64,000 bases of DNA from Pseudidiomarina aquimaris (GCF_003987395.1 NZ_PIPT01000003.1:1-64000), one strand, 5' to 3'; numbered from the stretch's first letter, positions 36,207 through 46,346 are shown. The notes: generated from the sequence alone by a model not told the origin. A program made the numbers and translations.

Positions 36207-36560
36207 ATGGATAAAGTGTTTGTTAAAGGTCTGCGCGCGGATGCCTATGTTGGTGTCTATGAATGGGAGCATGAACAGACCCAGCCGTTGTACTTTGATT
36301 TAACCATGACGTGGGACCAGACTGCAGCTGGCGTAAGCGATGCCCTCGAAGATGCGCTAGACTACGATACCTTGAGCAAGGCAGTGATAAAGCTAGTAGA
36401 GGAGCGGCCGCGCCAACTTATTGAAACAGTTGCTGCGGAAGTGGCTCAGCTAATTCTTAGCGAATTTCACGTGAGCGAAGTAACGGTGCGAGTCGAGAAG
36501 CCTCAAGCGGTTGCCGCAGCGAGTACGGTAGGCGTTGAAATTACGCGGAGCCAGCACTAA
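36207..36560 (+). CDS. folB: Dihydroneopterin aldolase FolB
   Basis: FolB cleaves 7,8-dihydroneopterin to 6-hydroxymethyl-7,8-dihydropterin and glycolaldehyde and can epimerise the substrate, in folate synthesis. The 117 residues match the family: DKVFVKGLRADAYVGVYEWE at the N-terminus with the conserved Tyr/Glu, DALDYDTLSKAV, and VRVEKPQAV with the catalytic Lys. folK starts at the base after its stop codon, so substrate passes to the next enzyme of the operon. Confidence 0.95.
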   Translation: MDKVFVKGLRADAYVGVYEWEHEQTQPLYFDLTMTWDQTAAGVSDALEDALDYDTLSKAVIKLVEERPRQLIETVAAEVAQLILSEFHVSEVTVRVEKPQAVAAASTVGVEITRSQH

Positions 36561-37082
36561 ATGGCGTTAGTTTATTTAGGTTTGGGGAGTAATCGTGAAC
36601 GGACACAGCATATTTTAGCAGGCATTCGTGCCCTGCATGATAGGTTTGCGTCTACCGAGCGGCCCATCAGGGTTGCTCGGGTATTTGAGAGTGCCGCAGT
36701 TGGTTTTGATGGTCATGATTTTTTTAACACTGTTGTTGAGTTACAAACTGACCTAACGCTTGCTGAGGTAGTGCGAACCTGTAAAGCCATCGAGCAGGCA
36801 CATGGTCATCCCTCCGAGGTGCCAAAGTATAGCCCGCGCACCTTGGATATTGATGTATTGCTCTATGATGATATGGTGTGTGCGTCGCCGATTGTACTGC
36901 CGCGTGGTGAAGTATTGAAAAACGCTTTTGTGCTGTGGCCTTTAGCGGAGTTGGCGCCGCAGTTAAAACACCCACAAACGGGCATTAGCTTTGCGCAACA
37001 TTGGCAATCTTTTGCTAGCGAGCAACGCCTAAAGCCGTTAGAATTTGCCTTCGAGTCGTTACCCTATCTGCATACACCCTAG
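36561..37082 (+). CDS. folK: 2-amino-4-hydroxy-6-hydroxymethyldihydropteridine pyrophosphokinase FolK
   Basis: FolK (HPPK) moves pyrophosphate from ATP to 6-hydroxymethyl-7,8-dihydropterin. The 173 residues show YLGLGSNRER, FESAAVGFDGHDFFNTV and the signature SPRTLDIDVLLYDD with metal-binding aspartates. The ATG directly abuts the folB stop codon, so it depends on translational coupling. Length is slightly above the E. coli enzyme (159). Confidence 0.95.
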   Translation: MALVYLGLGSNRERTQHILAGIRALHDRFASTERPIRVARVFESAAVGFDGHDFFNTVVELQTDLTLAEVVRTCKAIEQAHGHPSEVPKYSPRTLDIDVLLYDDMVCASPIVLPRGEVLKNAFVLWPLAELAPQLKHPQTGISFAQHWQSFASEQRLKPLEFAFESLPYLHTP

Positions 37083-37100
37083 ATCACAAGGAAGCTGACG

Positions 37101-37895
37101 TTGTCTACTTTTGAAGCCATCATTCTCGCGCTTATTCAAGGACTCACCGAGTTTTTGCCCATTTCAAGTTCAGCGCATTTGATTTTACCTTCGCAAGTGC
37201 TTGGTTGGCAGGATCAAGGGTTGGCCTTTGATGTAGCTGTGCATGTCGGCACGCTTACCGCCGTGGTGTTTTATTATCGCCAGCAGGTAGGAGAGCTTTT
37301 GGTTGGTTGGTTTGGGACGTTTCGTGGCCAATACACAGAATCCAGTCGCTTAGCGTGGTTTATTATTTGGGCGACAGTCCCAGCGGGTCTTGCCGGTTTG
37401 TTCGGTGGCGATTTATTGGAAAACTATGGTCGCTCAGCCCTCGTTATCGCGACCACAACCATCCTGTTTGGTCTGCTGCTGTGGTATGCCGATCGACGCG
37501 CCAGCGAGAAAGCCGCATTGACGACATTGACCTTGAGACAAGCAATGTTTATCGGTATTGCCCAAGCGATAGCGTTAATTCCTGGGACCTCGCGTTCGGG
37601 TATTACCATCACCGCAGGCCTCCTATTAGGATTAACTCGGACCGATGCCGCACGTTTTTCTTTCTTACTTTCGATCCCGGTGATTACGCTTGCTGGGGGC
37701 TACAAAGGCTTGCAACTTGCTCAGCAACCTGAGCCGGTGGCTTGGTCACTCGTGCTGATTGGCATGTTTGTGTCGTTTGTCGCAGCATACCTTTGTATCA
37801 AGCTGTTCTTACAGGTCATTGAGCGCATGGGCATGCTGCCCTTTGTTATCTACCGTCTCGCCTTGGGCGCGCTGTTATTCTTCATGTTTCTATAA
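37101..37895 (+). CDS. uppP: Undecaprenyl-diphosphatase UppP (BacA)
   Basis: UppP is an integral inner-membrane phosphatase that recycles undecaprenyl pyrophosphate for peptidoglycan and LPS assembly and can give bacitracin tolerance. The 264 residues carry [16 protein letters not shown] near the N-terminus and [10 protein letters not shown] in the middle, the two active-site motifs, with about eight hydrophobic segments. The start is a TTG at 37101 with AAGGAAG 6 bases upstream; no ATG in the vicinity would keep the first motif. It lies 18 bases after folK and ends 1 base before the convergent cca stop. Confidence 0.95.
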   Translation: MSTFEAIILALIQGLTEFLPISSSAHLILPSQVLGWQDQGLAFDVAVHVGTLTAVVFYYRQQVGELLVGWFGTFRGQYTESSRLAWFIIWATVPAGLAGLFGGDLLENYGRSALVIATTTILFGLLLWYADRRASEKAALTTLTLRQAMFIGIAQAIALIPGTSRSGITITAGLLLGLTRTDAARFSFLLSIPVITLAGGYKGLQLAQQPEPVAWSLVLIGMFVSFVAAYLCIKLFLQVIERMGMLPFVIYRLALGALLFFMFL

Positions 37896-37896
37896 T

Positions 37897-39000
37897 TTAG
37901 GCCAAGGCTGCGGTGATTGCCGCGGCTCGCGCCCGCTGCACGGCCTGACCTATCGCTGGGCCTGCTAACGTCTGCCCCTCAGCACTTGCGGCATGAATAA
38001 GCTCTTTGGCATTTACGGCTTGTGCCGCTTCATAGGCGCGCTTGAGTCGCCGCGCATCTTGTTCTTCAAGCCCTTGGTGTTGCCAGATAATCGTAAGCTT
38101 GGCAAAACGCTCCGAGCGCCGCCAGCAGTCCGCTTGATTCAGGCAGTCATGTAGGGTTTCGCCGTTCGTTAGCTCGTGCTTGGCGGCATGCCAGCGACAA
38201 GCTAAACGTCCAAGCTGACGCCATTCCGTTGGCACGCGTAAGCGTTCGCAACATTCCGTTACCTGTGATTCTGTGAGTTCACCTTGCCAGAGGGCAAAAG
38301 CTAATTCTGGTTTATCGCTGGGAAAGTCACTCAGCCGCTGTAAGACAATTTCTTGGGTAAGCTCATCTTCTAATTCGACGAACCATGGCGCGAGAGCAGA
38401 TGCTTTCGCCAAAACCACAAAATAAGTTGCTGGACTGGCAGTGCGCAAAGCCTTGACCGTTTCGTGCCAAACGCGTTCATTGGCAAGTTCAGTGAGTTCG
38501 CCAGCGGCACTCATCTGTTGCATGAGCTGCATGGTTTCTGGGGCCACTTGAAAGCCGTCTTTAGCAAAGCGTGCAGCGAAGCGCGCGACGCGTAGAATAC
38601 GTAATGGGTCTTCCACAAAAGCCGGCGAGACATGTCGCAGAGTGCGTGACTCGATGTCTTGTAAACCGTTATACGGGTCGATGAGTTGACCGTCCAAGTC
38701 TTGTGCAATGGCATTGATAGTGAGATCACGGCGTAACAGGTCATCTTCGAGAGTTACCGACGGGTCTGCATCGACTGCAAAGCCGGTGTAGCCGCGACCT
38801 GATTTACGTTCAGTTCGAGCCAGTGCATATTCCTCATTGCTCTCTGGGTGCAAGAATACTGGGAAGTCTTTGCCGACTTGGCGGTAGCCCTGAGCCAACA
38901 TCTCAGCTGGTGTGGCACCTACCACGACATAGTCTTTTTCATGTACGGCTTTGCCAAGTAATTGGTCACGTACCGCACCGCCAACAAGATAAACTTCCAC
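37897..39000 (-). CDS. cca: CCA-adding tRNA nucleotidyltransferase, short form without active HD domain
   Basis: This enzyme adds or repairs the CCA end of tRNAs. The start is a GTG at 39000 with AAGGAG 7 bases upstream. The 367 residues contain the class II nucleotidyltransferase motif [10 protein letters not shown], the metal dyad in [38 protein letters not shown] and the neck helices. E. coli Cca (412) has an HD phosphohydrolase domain; at the equivalent place here the sequence is shortened and the expected HD residues read WQ ([11 protein letters not shown]), so phosphatase activity should be absent. This fits the bacterial type 2 Cca subfamily. Confidence 0.94.
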   Translation of the reverse strand: MEVYLVGGAVRDQLLGKAVHEKDYVVVGATPAEMLAQGYRQVGKDFPVFLHPESNEEYALARTERKSGRGYTGFAVDADPSVTLEDDLLRRDLTINAIAQDLDGQLIDPYNGLQDIESRTLRHVSPAFVEDPLRILRVARFAARFAKDGFQVAPETMQLMQQMSAAGELTELANERVWHETVKALRTASPATYFVVLAKASALAPWFVELEDELTQEIVLQRLSDFPSDKPELAFALWQGELTESQVTECCERLRVPTEWRQLGRLACRWHAAKHELTNGETLHDCLNQADCWRRSERFAKLTIIWQHQGLEEQDARRLKRAYEAAQAVNAKELIHAASAEGQTLAGPAIGQAVQRARAAAITAALA

Positions 39001-39104
39001 ACTGAGCTCCTTAAATGTTTCATTGATGATCGCTAATGACTAGCCCTGATGCAAGTCAATCGTTACACTGGAGTTCGACTTGGTTGCGTAAATGAAGACA
39101 GACT

Positions 39105-40553
39105 ATGTATCTGAATTACTTTGGCTTACAAACAGAGCCTTTCTCAATAGCACCGGATCCAACATTTCTATATATGAGCGAGCGTCATCAAGAGGCGTTG
39201 GCACATTTGAGTTATGGGTTGCAGGGCAGTGGTGGCTTTATTCTGCTGACCGGCGAAGTGGGGACTGGCAAAACGACTGTTTCACGGGCTCTGCTTGATC
39301 AATTACCAGAAGAAACCCGCACGGCGTTCATTCTTAATCCGATGCTGAATGAAACGGAATTGTTAGCGACGCTGTGTGATGAATTCGGTATTCGCTATGC
39401 GAAACGCAATATTACCAATAAGCGCCTCACTGACAAACTGTCTGAGTTCCTACTTAAAGCGAATGCTGAAGGCGAGCAATGTGTGGTGCTTATCGACGAA
39501 GCGCAACATTTACGCCCGCAGGTACTCGAACAGCTACGTTTGTTAACCAACCTTGAAACCAACCAGAATAAATTACTACGGGTCATTTTGATTGGCCAAC
39601 CTGAGCTGCAGGACTTGCTGCGCCGTCGCGAATTGCGGCAATTGGCGCAGCGAATTACCGCGCGTTATCATTTACTGCCACTGCAGCCGAGCGATACAGA
39701 GCGTTATATTAATTACCGCCTGCAAGTCGCGGGTGCGCAGCGCGCATTGTTTGACAGTGCGGCCATTAAACGTGTGCATGAAGCGAGCGGGGGAATTCCG
39801 CGTCGCTTGAATTTGCTGTGCGACCGCGCCTTACTCGCTGCCTACAATGACCAAGTTCAAACTGTAGGGAAAGCGCAAATCAACACGGCAGCTCGGGAAA
39901 TAGGGGAAGCAGAAGCAACGACCGCGCGCCGGTTTTCTCCCTTGGCAATGGCGGCCAGCATTGTGGTTGCGCTCTGCCTCGGCGTGGCGCTCGCCGCTTG
40001 GCAGTTTCTGCCTGCGCAAGAAAATAGTTCGCCAACCGGGCAACAGTCTCAGGACAGTCAGCGCGTCGTAGACACCGCTAATGAAACCGGGATTCGTGAA
40101 CTCTTGCGGGCGTGGCAATTGCCACAACCGCCAACGGAGCAAGCAATTTGTGACTGGGTTGCGGAATACCAGCTCGCCTGCGTGCAAACACGCTTGCGCT
40201 TTGATCGTATTGTCGCGTTAAACTTACCCGCGTTGTTACAGCTGACGGATGGGAGCTGGCAGTTTGTTGGGGACCTCCAAAGCCGGCCCGCAGATAGCTG
40301 GACCGGTGAATTTTTAGCGCTGTGGCCATTGCCGCCTGGGTATCAGCTCGAAGATGCTAGCACCTATCAGAAGTGGCTTGCACAACAGTTGCAGCGTTAC
40401 CGACAAAGTGCCGATGATGGCTTAGCGCAGCTCGCACAAGCGCTGCAACAGGAGCATGGCTTGCCAGTCACCACGCAGTTAGACGCGTTGACTCTGGCTT
40501 GGTTAGCCAGCCATAACACCACGTTAGGCCCACGTTTAGCGGAGGCTCGATAA
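39105..40553 (+). CDS. gspA: General secretion pathway ATPase GspA (ExeA-like)
   Basis: GspA/ExeA is an inner-membrane ATPase that, with GspB, helps insert the type II secretion secretin through peptidoglycan. The 482 residues show MYLNYFGLQTEPFS, Walker A TGEVGTGKTT (Lys56), Walker B VVLIDEAQH (Asp131-Glu132) and a sensor RVILIGQPEL, then a membrane helix at about 279-302 and a periplasmic domain ending in a peptidoglycan-binding-like fold. The shorter MshM protein lacks the periplasmic part, and gspB follows, so GspA is preferred. The stop overlaps the gspB start by one base (TAATG). Confidence 0.88.
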   Translation: MYLNYFGLQTEPFSIAPDPTFLYMSERHQEALAHLSYGLQGSGGFILLTGEVGTGKTTVSRALLDQLPEETRTAFILNPMLNETELLATLCDEFGIRYAKRNITNKRLTDKLSEFLLKANAEGEQCVVLIDEAQHLRPQVLEQLRLLTNLETNQNKLLRVILIGQPELQDLLRRRELRQLAQRITARYHLLPLQPSDTERYINYRLQVAGAQRALFDSAAIKRVHEASGGIPRRLNLLCDRALLAAYNDQVQTVGKAQINTAAREIGEAEATTARRFSPLAMAASIVVALCLGVALAAWQFLPAQENSSPTGQQSQDSQRVVDTANETGIRELLRAWQLPQPPTEQAICDWVAEYQLACVQTRLRFDRIVALNLPALLQLTDGSWQFVGDLQSRPADSWTGEFLALWPLPPGYQLEDASTYQKWLAQQLQRYRQSADDGLAQLAQALQQEHGLPVTTQLDALTLAWLASHNTTLGPRLAEAR

Positions 40554-41302
40554 TGTCGTCTGTACTCAAGGCCTTGCGCCAACAACAGTCACAGCTGATT
40601 CCAGCGCAACAACCGATTCATCTGGCTGCATCAACGCCAGCAGCAACTCGCTCAAGGCGCTTCTGGTGGCTTGCGCTCTTGGCGGCACTGTTGGTTGCAC
40701 TCGTGGTCGGCTGGGGCGGCAGCTACTGGTATTTCATGGGTGCGGCAACGCCGAACGGTGGCGCACAGCAGGCGGCACAACCAATGTCATCCCAAAGTCA
40801 AAGACCGGCGCCTGAACCGTCGCTCAGAATAGGTCAAGCACAACAAGTTCGTGTGGTTGAGTTACCAAGCACTACAGATAATGTAGTTCAGCCGCAAACC
40901 CAACCCACCACCTCAACTTTTCAAGCCGCACCTGAAGTCGCTCGTGACGAAGCGGTCGACTTAAATGAGGTTCCAGCTGACCTTCTAGCGGCCTTCGAAG
41001 AGGCGATTGCGGCAACCGGAGCTAATACTACTTCGGCACAAGCGACCCAGTCAGTACTGCCACGTATCGCTGAACTTGACGGGGCATTACAACGCCGCAT
41101 ACCGGCCTTCACTTACGATGGTCACCAGTATTCGTCACGGGCCTCAGAACGTTTCGTTGAACTGGCTGGACAACGCTTGCGCCAAGGAGATTATTGGCAA
41201 GGTATTCAGGTGCTTACGATTGCACCTAATCATGTAGTGCTGGCGCTTGGCAACGACGCTTTCCAACAACCCGCATTAGAAGACTGGACAACACGACCGT
41301 AA
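40553..41302 (+). CDS. gspB: General secretion pathway protein GspB (ExeB-like)
   Basis: The 249 residues begin MSSVLKALRQQQ, a GspB-type cytosolic tail, followed by one membrane helix (about 37-61), a low-complexity Gln/Pro/Thr periplasmic stretch and a C-terminal T2SSB domain (about 175-245, RIPAFTYDGHQYSSRASERF through VVLALGNDAF). Partner GspA lies directly upstream. The role is assembly of the outer-membrane secretin. No gspC-N genes are in the window, so the complex would serve a secretion system encoded elsewhere. Confidence 0.87.
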   Translation: MSSVLKALRQQQSQLIPAQQPIHLAASTPAATRSRRFWWLALLAALLVALVVGWGGSYWYFMGAATPNGGAQQAAQPMSSQSQRPAPEPSLRIGQAQQVRVVELPSTTDNVVQPQTQPTTSTFQAAPEVARDEAVDLNEVPADLLAAFEEAIAATGANTTSAQATQSVLPRIAELDGALQRRIPAFTYDGHQYSSRASERFVELAGQRLRQGDYWQGIQVLTIAPNHVVLALGNDAFQQPALEDWTTRP

Positions 41303-41356
41303 GTTGATATTAAAACACCTGTTTAAATTCATTGTTTGATTTTTTTGAGGTGTGGT

Positions 41357-43135
41357 ATGGCAGACTATCGTGTTCCCCGTGAAGATATGCAGTTTTTGCT
41401 GCAAGACGTATTCCGTGTTGATCAAGACTGGGCGCGTTTTTCCGCGTTGAGCGAAGTCGATATGGATATGGCGAGCGCAATTATTGATGAAGCAGCTAAA
41501 CTTGCCGAGAGTCTCATCGCCCCGCATGCCCGTGCTGCAGACGAAGAAGGCGTTAGCTACAACGATAGTGTCGTGACTACACCTGCAAATTACCGTGAAA
41601 ACTACCAACAATTAGCCGCTGGCGGTTGGGTTGGCGTAACGGCAAACCCAGAATTTGGTGGTATGGGCCTGCCAAAAGTAGTGTCGGCACAATATGAAGA
41701 AATGCTCTGTGCGGCGGATATTTCGTTTTCTCTGTATCCTGGCTTGACTGCTGGCGCGATTATCACCATCGATGCGTATGCGAGTGATGAGCTGAAGCAA
41801 CTGTATCTACCGAAAATGACCAGTGGTGAATGGACTGGGACCATGTGCCTCACCGAACCGCATGCCGGTACGGATTTGGGAATTATTCGCACCAAAGCTG
41901 AGCCGCACGAGGATGGCACCTTCGCCATCAGCGGCACCAAGATTTTCATCACAGGTGGCGAACATGATCTCACCGACAATATCGTTCACCTTGTCTTAGC
42001 AAAACTCCCTGACGCGCCAGCAGGCAGTAAAGGAATTAGTTTATTCTTAGTGCCCAAATTTTTACCTGATGCTGACGGCAATGTAGGCGAACGCAATGCC
42101 GTGAAGTGTGGTTCGATTGAGCACAAAATGGGGATCCATGCCTCGGCCACCTGCGTGATGAACTTTGATGGCGCCAAAGGCTGGCTCGTTGGTGAACCGC
42201 ATCAAGGCTTGCCGGCCATGTTCACGATGATGAACTACGAGCGTTTGGGCGTTGGTATTCAAGGCCTCGGTGCGGCGGCGCGGTCGTACCAAAATGCCTT
42301 AGAGTATGCGCAAGATCGCTTGCAAGGGCGCGGTGCTAAGGCCACTCGCCAACCAGAGAAAGAAGCAGACCCTTTGATTGTCCACGGCGATATTCGCCGT
42401 ATGTTGCTCACCATGAAAGCTTTTGTTGAGGGCGGACGGGCGTTTTCGACTTACGTCGGCCAGCAACTTGATATCGCTAAATACAGTGAAGATCCAGCTG
42501 AGAAAGCGCGCGCAGACGCTTTAGTTGCCTTGCTGACGCCGATTGCCAAAGCCTTTATTACGGATACCGGCTTCGAAGCTACCGTCATTGGCCAGCAAAT
42601 TTTTGGCGGTCATGGCTACGTGCGTGAATGGGGGCAAGAACAGCTTGTTCGCGATTGTCGTATTGCGCAAATTTACGAGGGTACCAACGGTATTCAAGCG
42701 CTTGACTTGCTCGGTCGTAAAGTAGCAGGTTCGCAAGGCGAGCTGGTGAAACCTTTGTTAGAAGATATTCAAGCATTGTTAGCTGAACCTGAAGCGGAGC
42801 TAGCCGCTGAGTATGAACAGCTCGGTAAAGCGGTGCAACGTGCGCAAGCAGTCACCGAAACAGTATTGCAGCAAGTGGCTGGCGGCGATGAGAACATTAT
42901 CAACAGCGTTGCGGTCGAATACTTACACCTGCTGGGTTATGTGACCTACGGTTACCTGTGGCTGCGTATGGCGAAGAGCGCCCAACCGTTGGTTGGCGAA
43001 CGTCCGTATCTGGCAAGTAAAATTAAAACTGCGAAGTTTTACATGGCGCGGTTGCTACCGCGGGTGGAAAGTTTGGCCGCCGCCATTGAAGACGGCAGCC
43101 AATCGTTGTACCTGCACGAACTGGGCGAGTTTTAG
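41357..43135 (+). CDS. Acyl-CoA dehydrogenase
   Basis: This FAD enzyme introduces the trans-2 double bond into acyl-CoA in beta-oxidation. The ATG at 41357 has GAGGTG a few bases upstream and gives 592 residues, the long type with an extra C-terminal acyl-CoA dehydrogenase domain (FadE-like/AcdA). Motifs: MCLTEPHAGTDLG, FITGGEHDLTDN, MNYERLGVGIQGLG and the catalytic Glu441 in IYEGTNGIQALD. Chain-length preference cannot be read. It overlaps the convergent putA by 4 bases; no other fad gene is adjacent. An upstream TTG at 41336 was not used. Confidence 0.93.
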   Translation: MADYRVPREDMQFLLQDVFRVDQDWARFSALSEVDMDMASAIIDEAAKLAESLIAPHARAADEEGVSYNDSVVTTPANYRENYQQLAAGGWVGVTANPEFGGMGLPKVVSAQYEEMLCAADISFSLYPGLTAGAIITIDAYASDELKQLYLPKMTSGEWTGTMCLTEPHAGTDLGIIRTKAEPHEDGTFAISGTKIFITGGEHDLTDNIVHLVLAKLPDAPAGSKGISLFLVPKFLPDADGNVGERNAVKCGSIEHKMGIHASATCVMNFDGAKGWLVGEPHQGLPAMFTMMNYERLGVGIQGLGAAARSYQNALEYAQDRLQGRGAKATRQPEKEADPLIVHGDIRRMLLTMKAFVEGGRAFSTYVGQQLDIAKYSEDPAEKARADALVALLTPIAKAFITDTGFEATVIGQQIFGGHGYVREWGQEQLVRDCRIAQIYEGTNGIQALDLLGRKVAGSQGELVKPLLEDIQALLAEPEAELAAEYEQLGKAVQRAQAVTETVLQQVAGGDENIINSVAVEYLHLLGYVTYGYLWLRMAKSAQPLVGERPYLASKIKTAKFYMARLLPRVESLAAAIEDGSQSLYLHELGEF

Positions 43136-46100
43136 TCGCCCAGCGATAGCAAGGTCGCGTTACCACCAACAGCAGTAATGTTGTTGGTGCGCGTTTTTTC
43201 AGTGATGAAGCGGGTAAGGTAGTGAGGACCGCCCGCTTTTGGACCTGTTCCTGACATGCCACGGCCACCGAATGGCTGTACTCCAACCACTGCACCAATC
43301 TGGTTACGGTTGATATAGACGTTACCTACATCGATACGGCGGGCTACGTCGGCAGCGAAGGTTTCGTTGCGACTGTGAATGCCAAAGGTCAAACCAAAGC
43401 CCGTTGCGTTAATGCTTTCGATAACTTCGTCAAGCTTGTCCGTTGAATAGCGAATAACGTGCAAAATTGGCCCGAAGTTCTCTTTCACCAATTGGTTGAT
43501 GCTGTCGATTTCAATCGCTGTCGGCGCCATGAAGGTGCCACCGTTAGTGTAGTCAGGCATTGGCGCACGAGCAATCAGGCGGCCTGCTTGGGAAATATCC
43601 GCCACGTGTTGCTCTAGGTTACTCTTCGCAACGCCATCAATCACTGGGCCTACGTCAGTTTCGTGGAGTAACGGGTCACCGACTTTAAGCTCCGCCATGG
43701 CTCCTTTCAGCAATTCGATCACGCGGTCGGCAATATCATCCTGCACGAACAGTACACGTAGCGCCGAGCAACGTTGTCCCGCACTCTTAAATGCGCTGGC
43801 GACGATATCCGTCACTGCTTGCTCAGGCAGCGCTGTGGAGTCGATTAGCATGGCGTTCTGGCCACCAGTTTCGGCAACGAGCGGTACGATAGCTCCGGTA
43901 CGTGCCGCCAAAGCGCGGTTAATCGATTGCGCTGTGTAGGTTGAACCGGTAAAGCAGACCCCACCGATATCTTCTTGGCTGACCAAGAAAGAACCAACTT
44001 CGGCACCACTGCCCGGCATGAAGTGCACCACATCACCTGGGATGCCAGCTTCTAGCAGTAGTTGTACGGCACGGAAGGCGATAAGCCCTGTCTGCTCAGC
44101 AGGTTTGGCGATCACGCAGTTACCCGTTACCAGCGCAGCAACAACCTGACCGGTAAAGATTGCCAACGGGAAGTTCCATGGGCTAATACAAATGAAAGTT
44201 CCGCGGCCTTGTACGAACAGTTCGTTGGTTTCGCCTGTCGGGCCAGGCAGGGTAGTGCCTTCGCCCATCAATTTGCGTGCTTCAACGGCGTAGTAACGAC
44301 AGAAATCAACCGCTTCGCGGACTTCATCAATGCCGTCTTGCAAACTTTTACCGGCTTCCAGTGAGCACAAGGCAATCAATTCGTCACGGTTGGCTTCCAT
44401 TAGGTCAGCAAACTTTTCTAACGCCTTAGCGCGGACTTCAACGTCGGTATCGCGCCAGCGGCGGTAGGCTGCATTGGCACTGTTTAGCGCTTGTTCGGCA
44501 AGTGCTTTGTCGCCCCAACAGATACTACCAATCTGACGTTGGCTCTCTTGCGGACTAGCAATGCTCACGCGGTGATGGGCATCGTCAATCACGTCGCCGT
44601 TTACGATGGGGCCACCTTGCCATTGTTTATCACGGTACTGCTGCACTGCAGCAATGAAATCATCTGCTTGAGAGTGAATATTCATGTTCAGTCCTAACGA
44701 GTTCTTACGATCGCTGAAAATCTGCGTCGGTAAAGGAATTTTGGTATTAGCTAAGCTTTCGTACTTAGTAATGGTGCGCATTGGGTGCTGAGTCAACTCT
44801 TCCACTGGTGTTTCAGGGTCAACTAACTTGTGCACGAAAGACGTATTCGCACCGTTTTCTAACAGACGACGAACTAAATAAGGTAGTAAATCTTTGTGCG
44901 CGCCGACCGGTGCGTAGATACGCACCGTAGTATTCTCGTCTTCTTGCAACAGCGTGTCGTACAGGTCATCACCCATACCGTGCAGGCGCTGGAATTCGAT
45001 GCGGCGCTTGGTGCTTTCATTCATCTGACGAATTGCTACCACAGTTTGCGCATTATGCGTGGCGAATTGCGGATAAATTGCGCCGTCGGTGTGTTCACAT
45101 AACAAATAACGAGAACACGCGAGATAACTTACATCGGTGTTCGCTTTGCGAGTAAAGACCGGATAGCCGGTTAGCCCGTTCATCTGGCAGAGCTTGATTT
45201 CGCTATCCCAATAGGCGCCTTTCACCAAGCGCACTGGGATCTCGTCGCCACACTCTTTGGCAAGGGCAGTTAACCAGACCAACGTCGGCAGGGCGCGTTT
45301 CGAGTAGGCTTGTACCACCAGCCCGAAGCGTGGCCAGCCTTTACAGACGCCGCTACGATAAACTTTCTCGAATAGCTCTAATGATAGCTCATGGCGATCT
45401 GCTTCTTCAGCATCAATGGTAACGCCAACATCAGCTTCTTTCGCAAGCTTGACCAACTCAGTCAAACTCTGTGCAAGCTCTGTCAACACACGCTCGTGAT
45501 TCGCAGACTCGTAACGCGGATGCAACGCCGACAACTTGATCGAAATAGTAGGTCGCGGTGCTTTCGGATTATTAAAGTTTTCTTTGGCGACCACTTTGAT
45601 AGAATTTACATAATCAGCGTGATAGCGCCGTGCATCGGCCATGGTGAGCGCTGCTTCGCCGAGCATGTCATAGGCGTGGGTGTAGCCCTTGTCACGGTTC
45701 GCGCGGCTGTTCTTTAGGGCTTCCTCAATGGTACGTCCTAAAACGAACTGCTTACCCATAATGCGCATCGCAGCATAAGTTGCTTTGCGCACGATTGGCA
45801 TACCTAAACGGCGTGTTAAGCGTCGAAATACGCCACGAGGTGTTTCCATGGGTTGACCGGTTGGGTTGATCACCGAGTTGGTCAAAGCTAAGCCCCAAGT
45901 GCCTGAGTTCACAAGCCACGAGGCGCTTTCGCCCATGTGCTTTTGCCAATCGCCGCCGGACAAGCGGTCTTGAATTAGCGCATCGGCAGTATAGGCATCA
46001 GGGATGCGTAACAGTGCCTCGGCAAGGCACATCAGAATAATGCCTTCTTTGGTATCGAGACTGTATTCTTGTAAAAACGCGTCAACGCCACCGCCATCTG

Positions 46101-46302
46101 CGCGGTCACGTACGGTATTGACTAACTTGGCGGTACGCTCGGTCACTTGGTCAAGCGTCGCGTCATCGTTAGGCACCAGTTGCATCAGTTCTTGCAAATA
46201 AGCGTCTTCATCGACGAGATAATTGTCGGTAATCGCACGTTGCAGGGTGCCGAGGTCGGCACTGGTATACTGAGCCTGAAGTACTTCACTGGCTTTGAAC
46301 AT
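43132..46302 (-). CDS. putA: Bifunctional proline dehydrogenase / P5C dehydrogenase PutA
   Basis: PutA oxidises proline to glutamate in two steps at the membrane. The start is the ATG at 46302, with AGGAG 5 bases upstream; an open frame continues to 46476 but runs through the promoter. The 1056 residues have no N-terminal ribbon-helix-helix DNA-binding domain, unlike E. coli PutA (1320). They contain the proline dehydrogenase barrel (about 230-500; RLVKGAYWDSEIK, FQRLHGMGDDLYD, RIYAPVGAHKDLLPYLVRR) and the ALDH domain (about 550-1020) with the catalytic Cys845 in GQRCSALR. It should therefore not repress itself, and another regulator is needed. Confidence 0.97.
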   Translation of the reverse strand: MFKASEVLQAQYTSADLGTLQRAITDNYLVDEDAYLQELMQLVPNDDATLDQVTERTAKLVNTVRDRADGGGVDAFLQEYSLDTKEGIILMCLAEALLRIPDAYTADALIQDRLSGGDWQKHMGESASWLVNSGTWGLALTNSVINPTGQPMETPRGVFRRLTRRLGMPIVRKATYAAMRIMGKQFVLGRTIEEALKNSRANRDKGYTHAYDMLGEAALTMADARRYHADYVNSIKVVAKENFNNPKAPRPTISIKLSALHPRYESANHERVLTELAQSLTELVKLAKEADVGVTIDAEEADRHELSLELFEKVYRSGVCKGWPRFGLVVQAYSKRALPTLVWLTALAKECGDEIPVRLVKGAYWDSEIKLCQMNGLTGYPVFTRKANTDVSYLACSRYLLCEHTDGAIYPQFATHNAQTVVAIRQMNESTKRRIEFQRLHGMGDDLYDTLLQEDENTTVRIYAPVGAHKDLLPYLVRRLLENGANTSFVHKLVDPETPVEELTQHPMRTITKYESLANTKIPLPTQIFSDRKNSLGLNMNIHSQADDFIAAVQQYRDKQWQGGPIVNGDVIDDAHHRVSIASPQESQRQIGSICWGDKALAEQALNSANAAYRRWRDTDVEVRAKALEKFADLMEANRDELIALCSLEAGKSLQDGIDEVREAVDFCRYYAVEARKLMGEGTTLPGPTGETNELFVQGRGTFICISPWNFPLAIFTGQVVAALVTGNCVIAKPAEQTGLIAFRAVQLLLEAGIPGDVVHFMPGSGAEVGSFLVSQEDIGGVCFTGSTYTAQSINRALAARTGAIVPLVAETGGQNAMLIDSTALPEQAVTDIVASAFKSAGQRCSALRVLFVQDDIADRVIELLKGAMAELKVGDPLLHETDVGPVIDGVAKSNLEQHVADISQAGRLIARAPMPDYTNGGTFMAPTAIEIDSINQLVKENFGPILHVIRYSTDKLDEVIESINATGFGLTFGIHSRNETFAADVARRIDVGNVYINRNQIGAVVGVQPFGGRGMSGTGPKAGGPHYLTRFITEKTRTNNITAVGGNATLLSLGD

Positions 46303-46320
46303 AGCATCTCCTGTAAGACT

Positions 46321-46333
46321 CAGCCGTCGGCTG
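46321..46333. promoter_or_regulatory. Palindrome in the putA leader
   Basis: CAGCCGTCGGCTG is a perfect inverted repeat around a central base. It lies between the predicted putA start site and its Shine-Dalgarno and could be a protein-binding site or a small RNA hairpin. Confidence 0.35.
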
Positions 46334-46346
46334 GAGGGGACATAAT

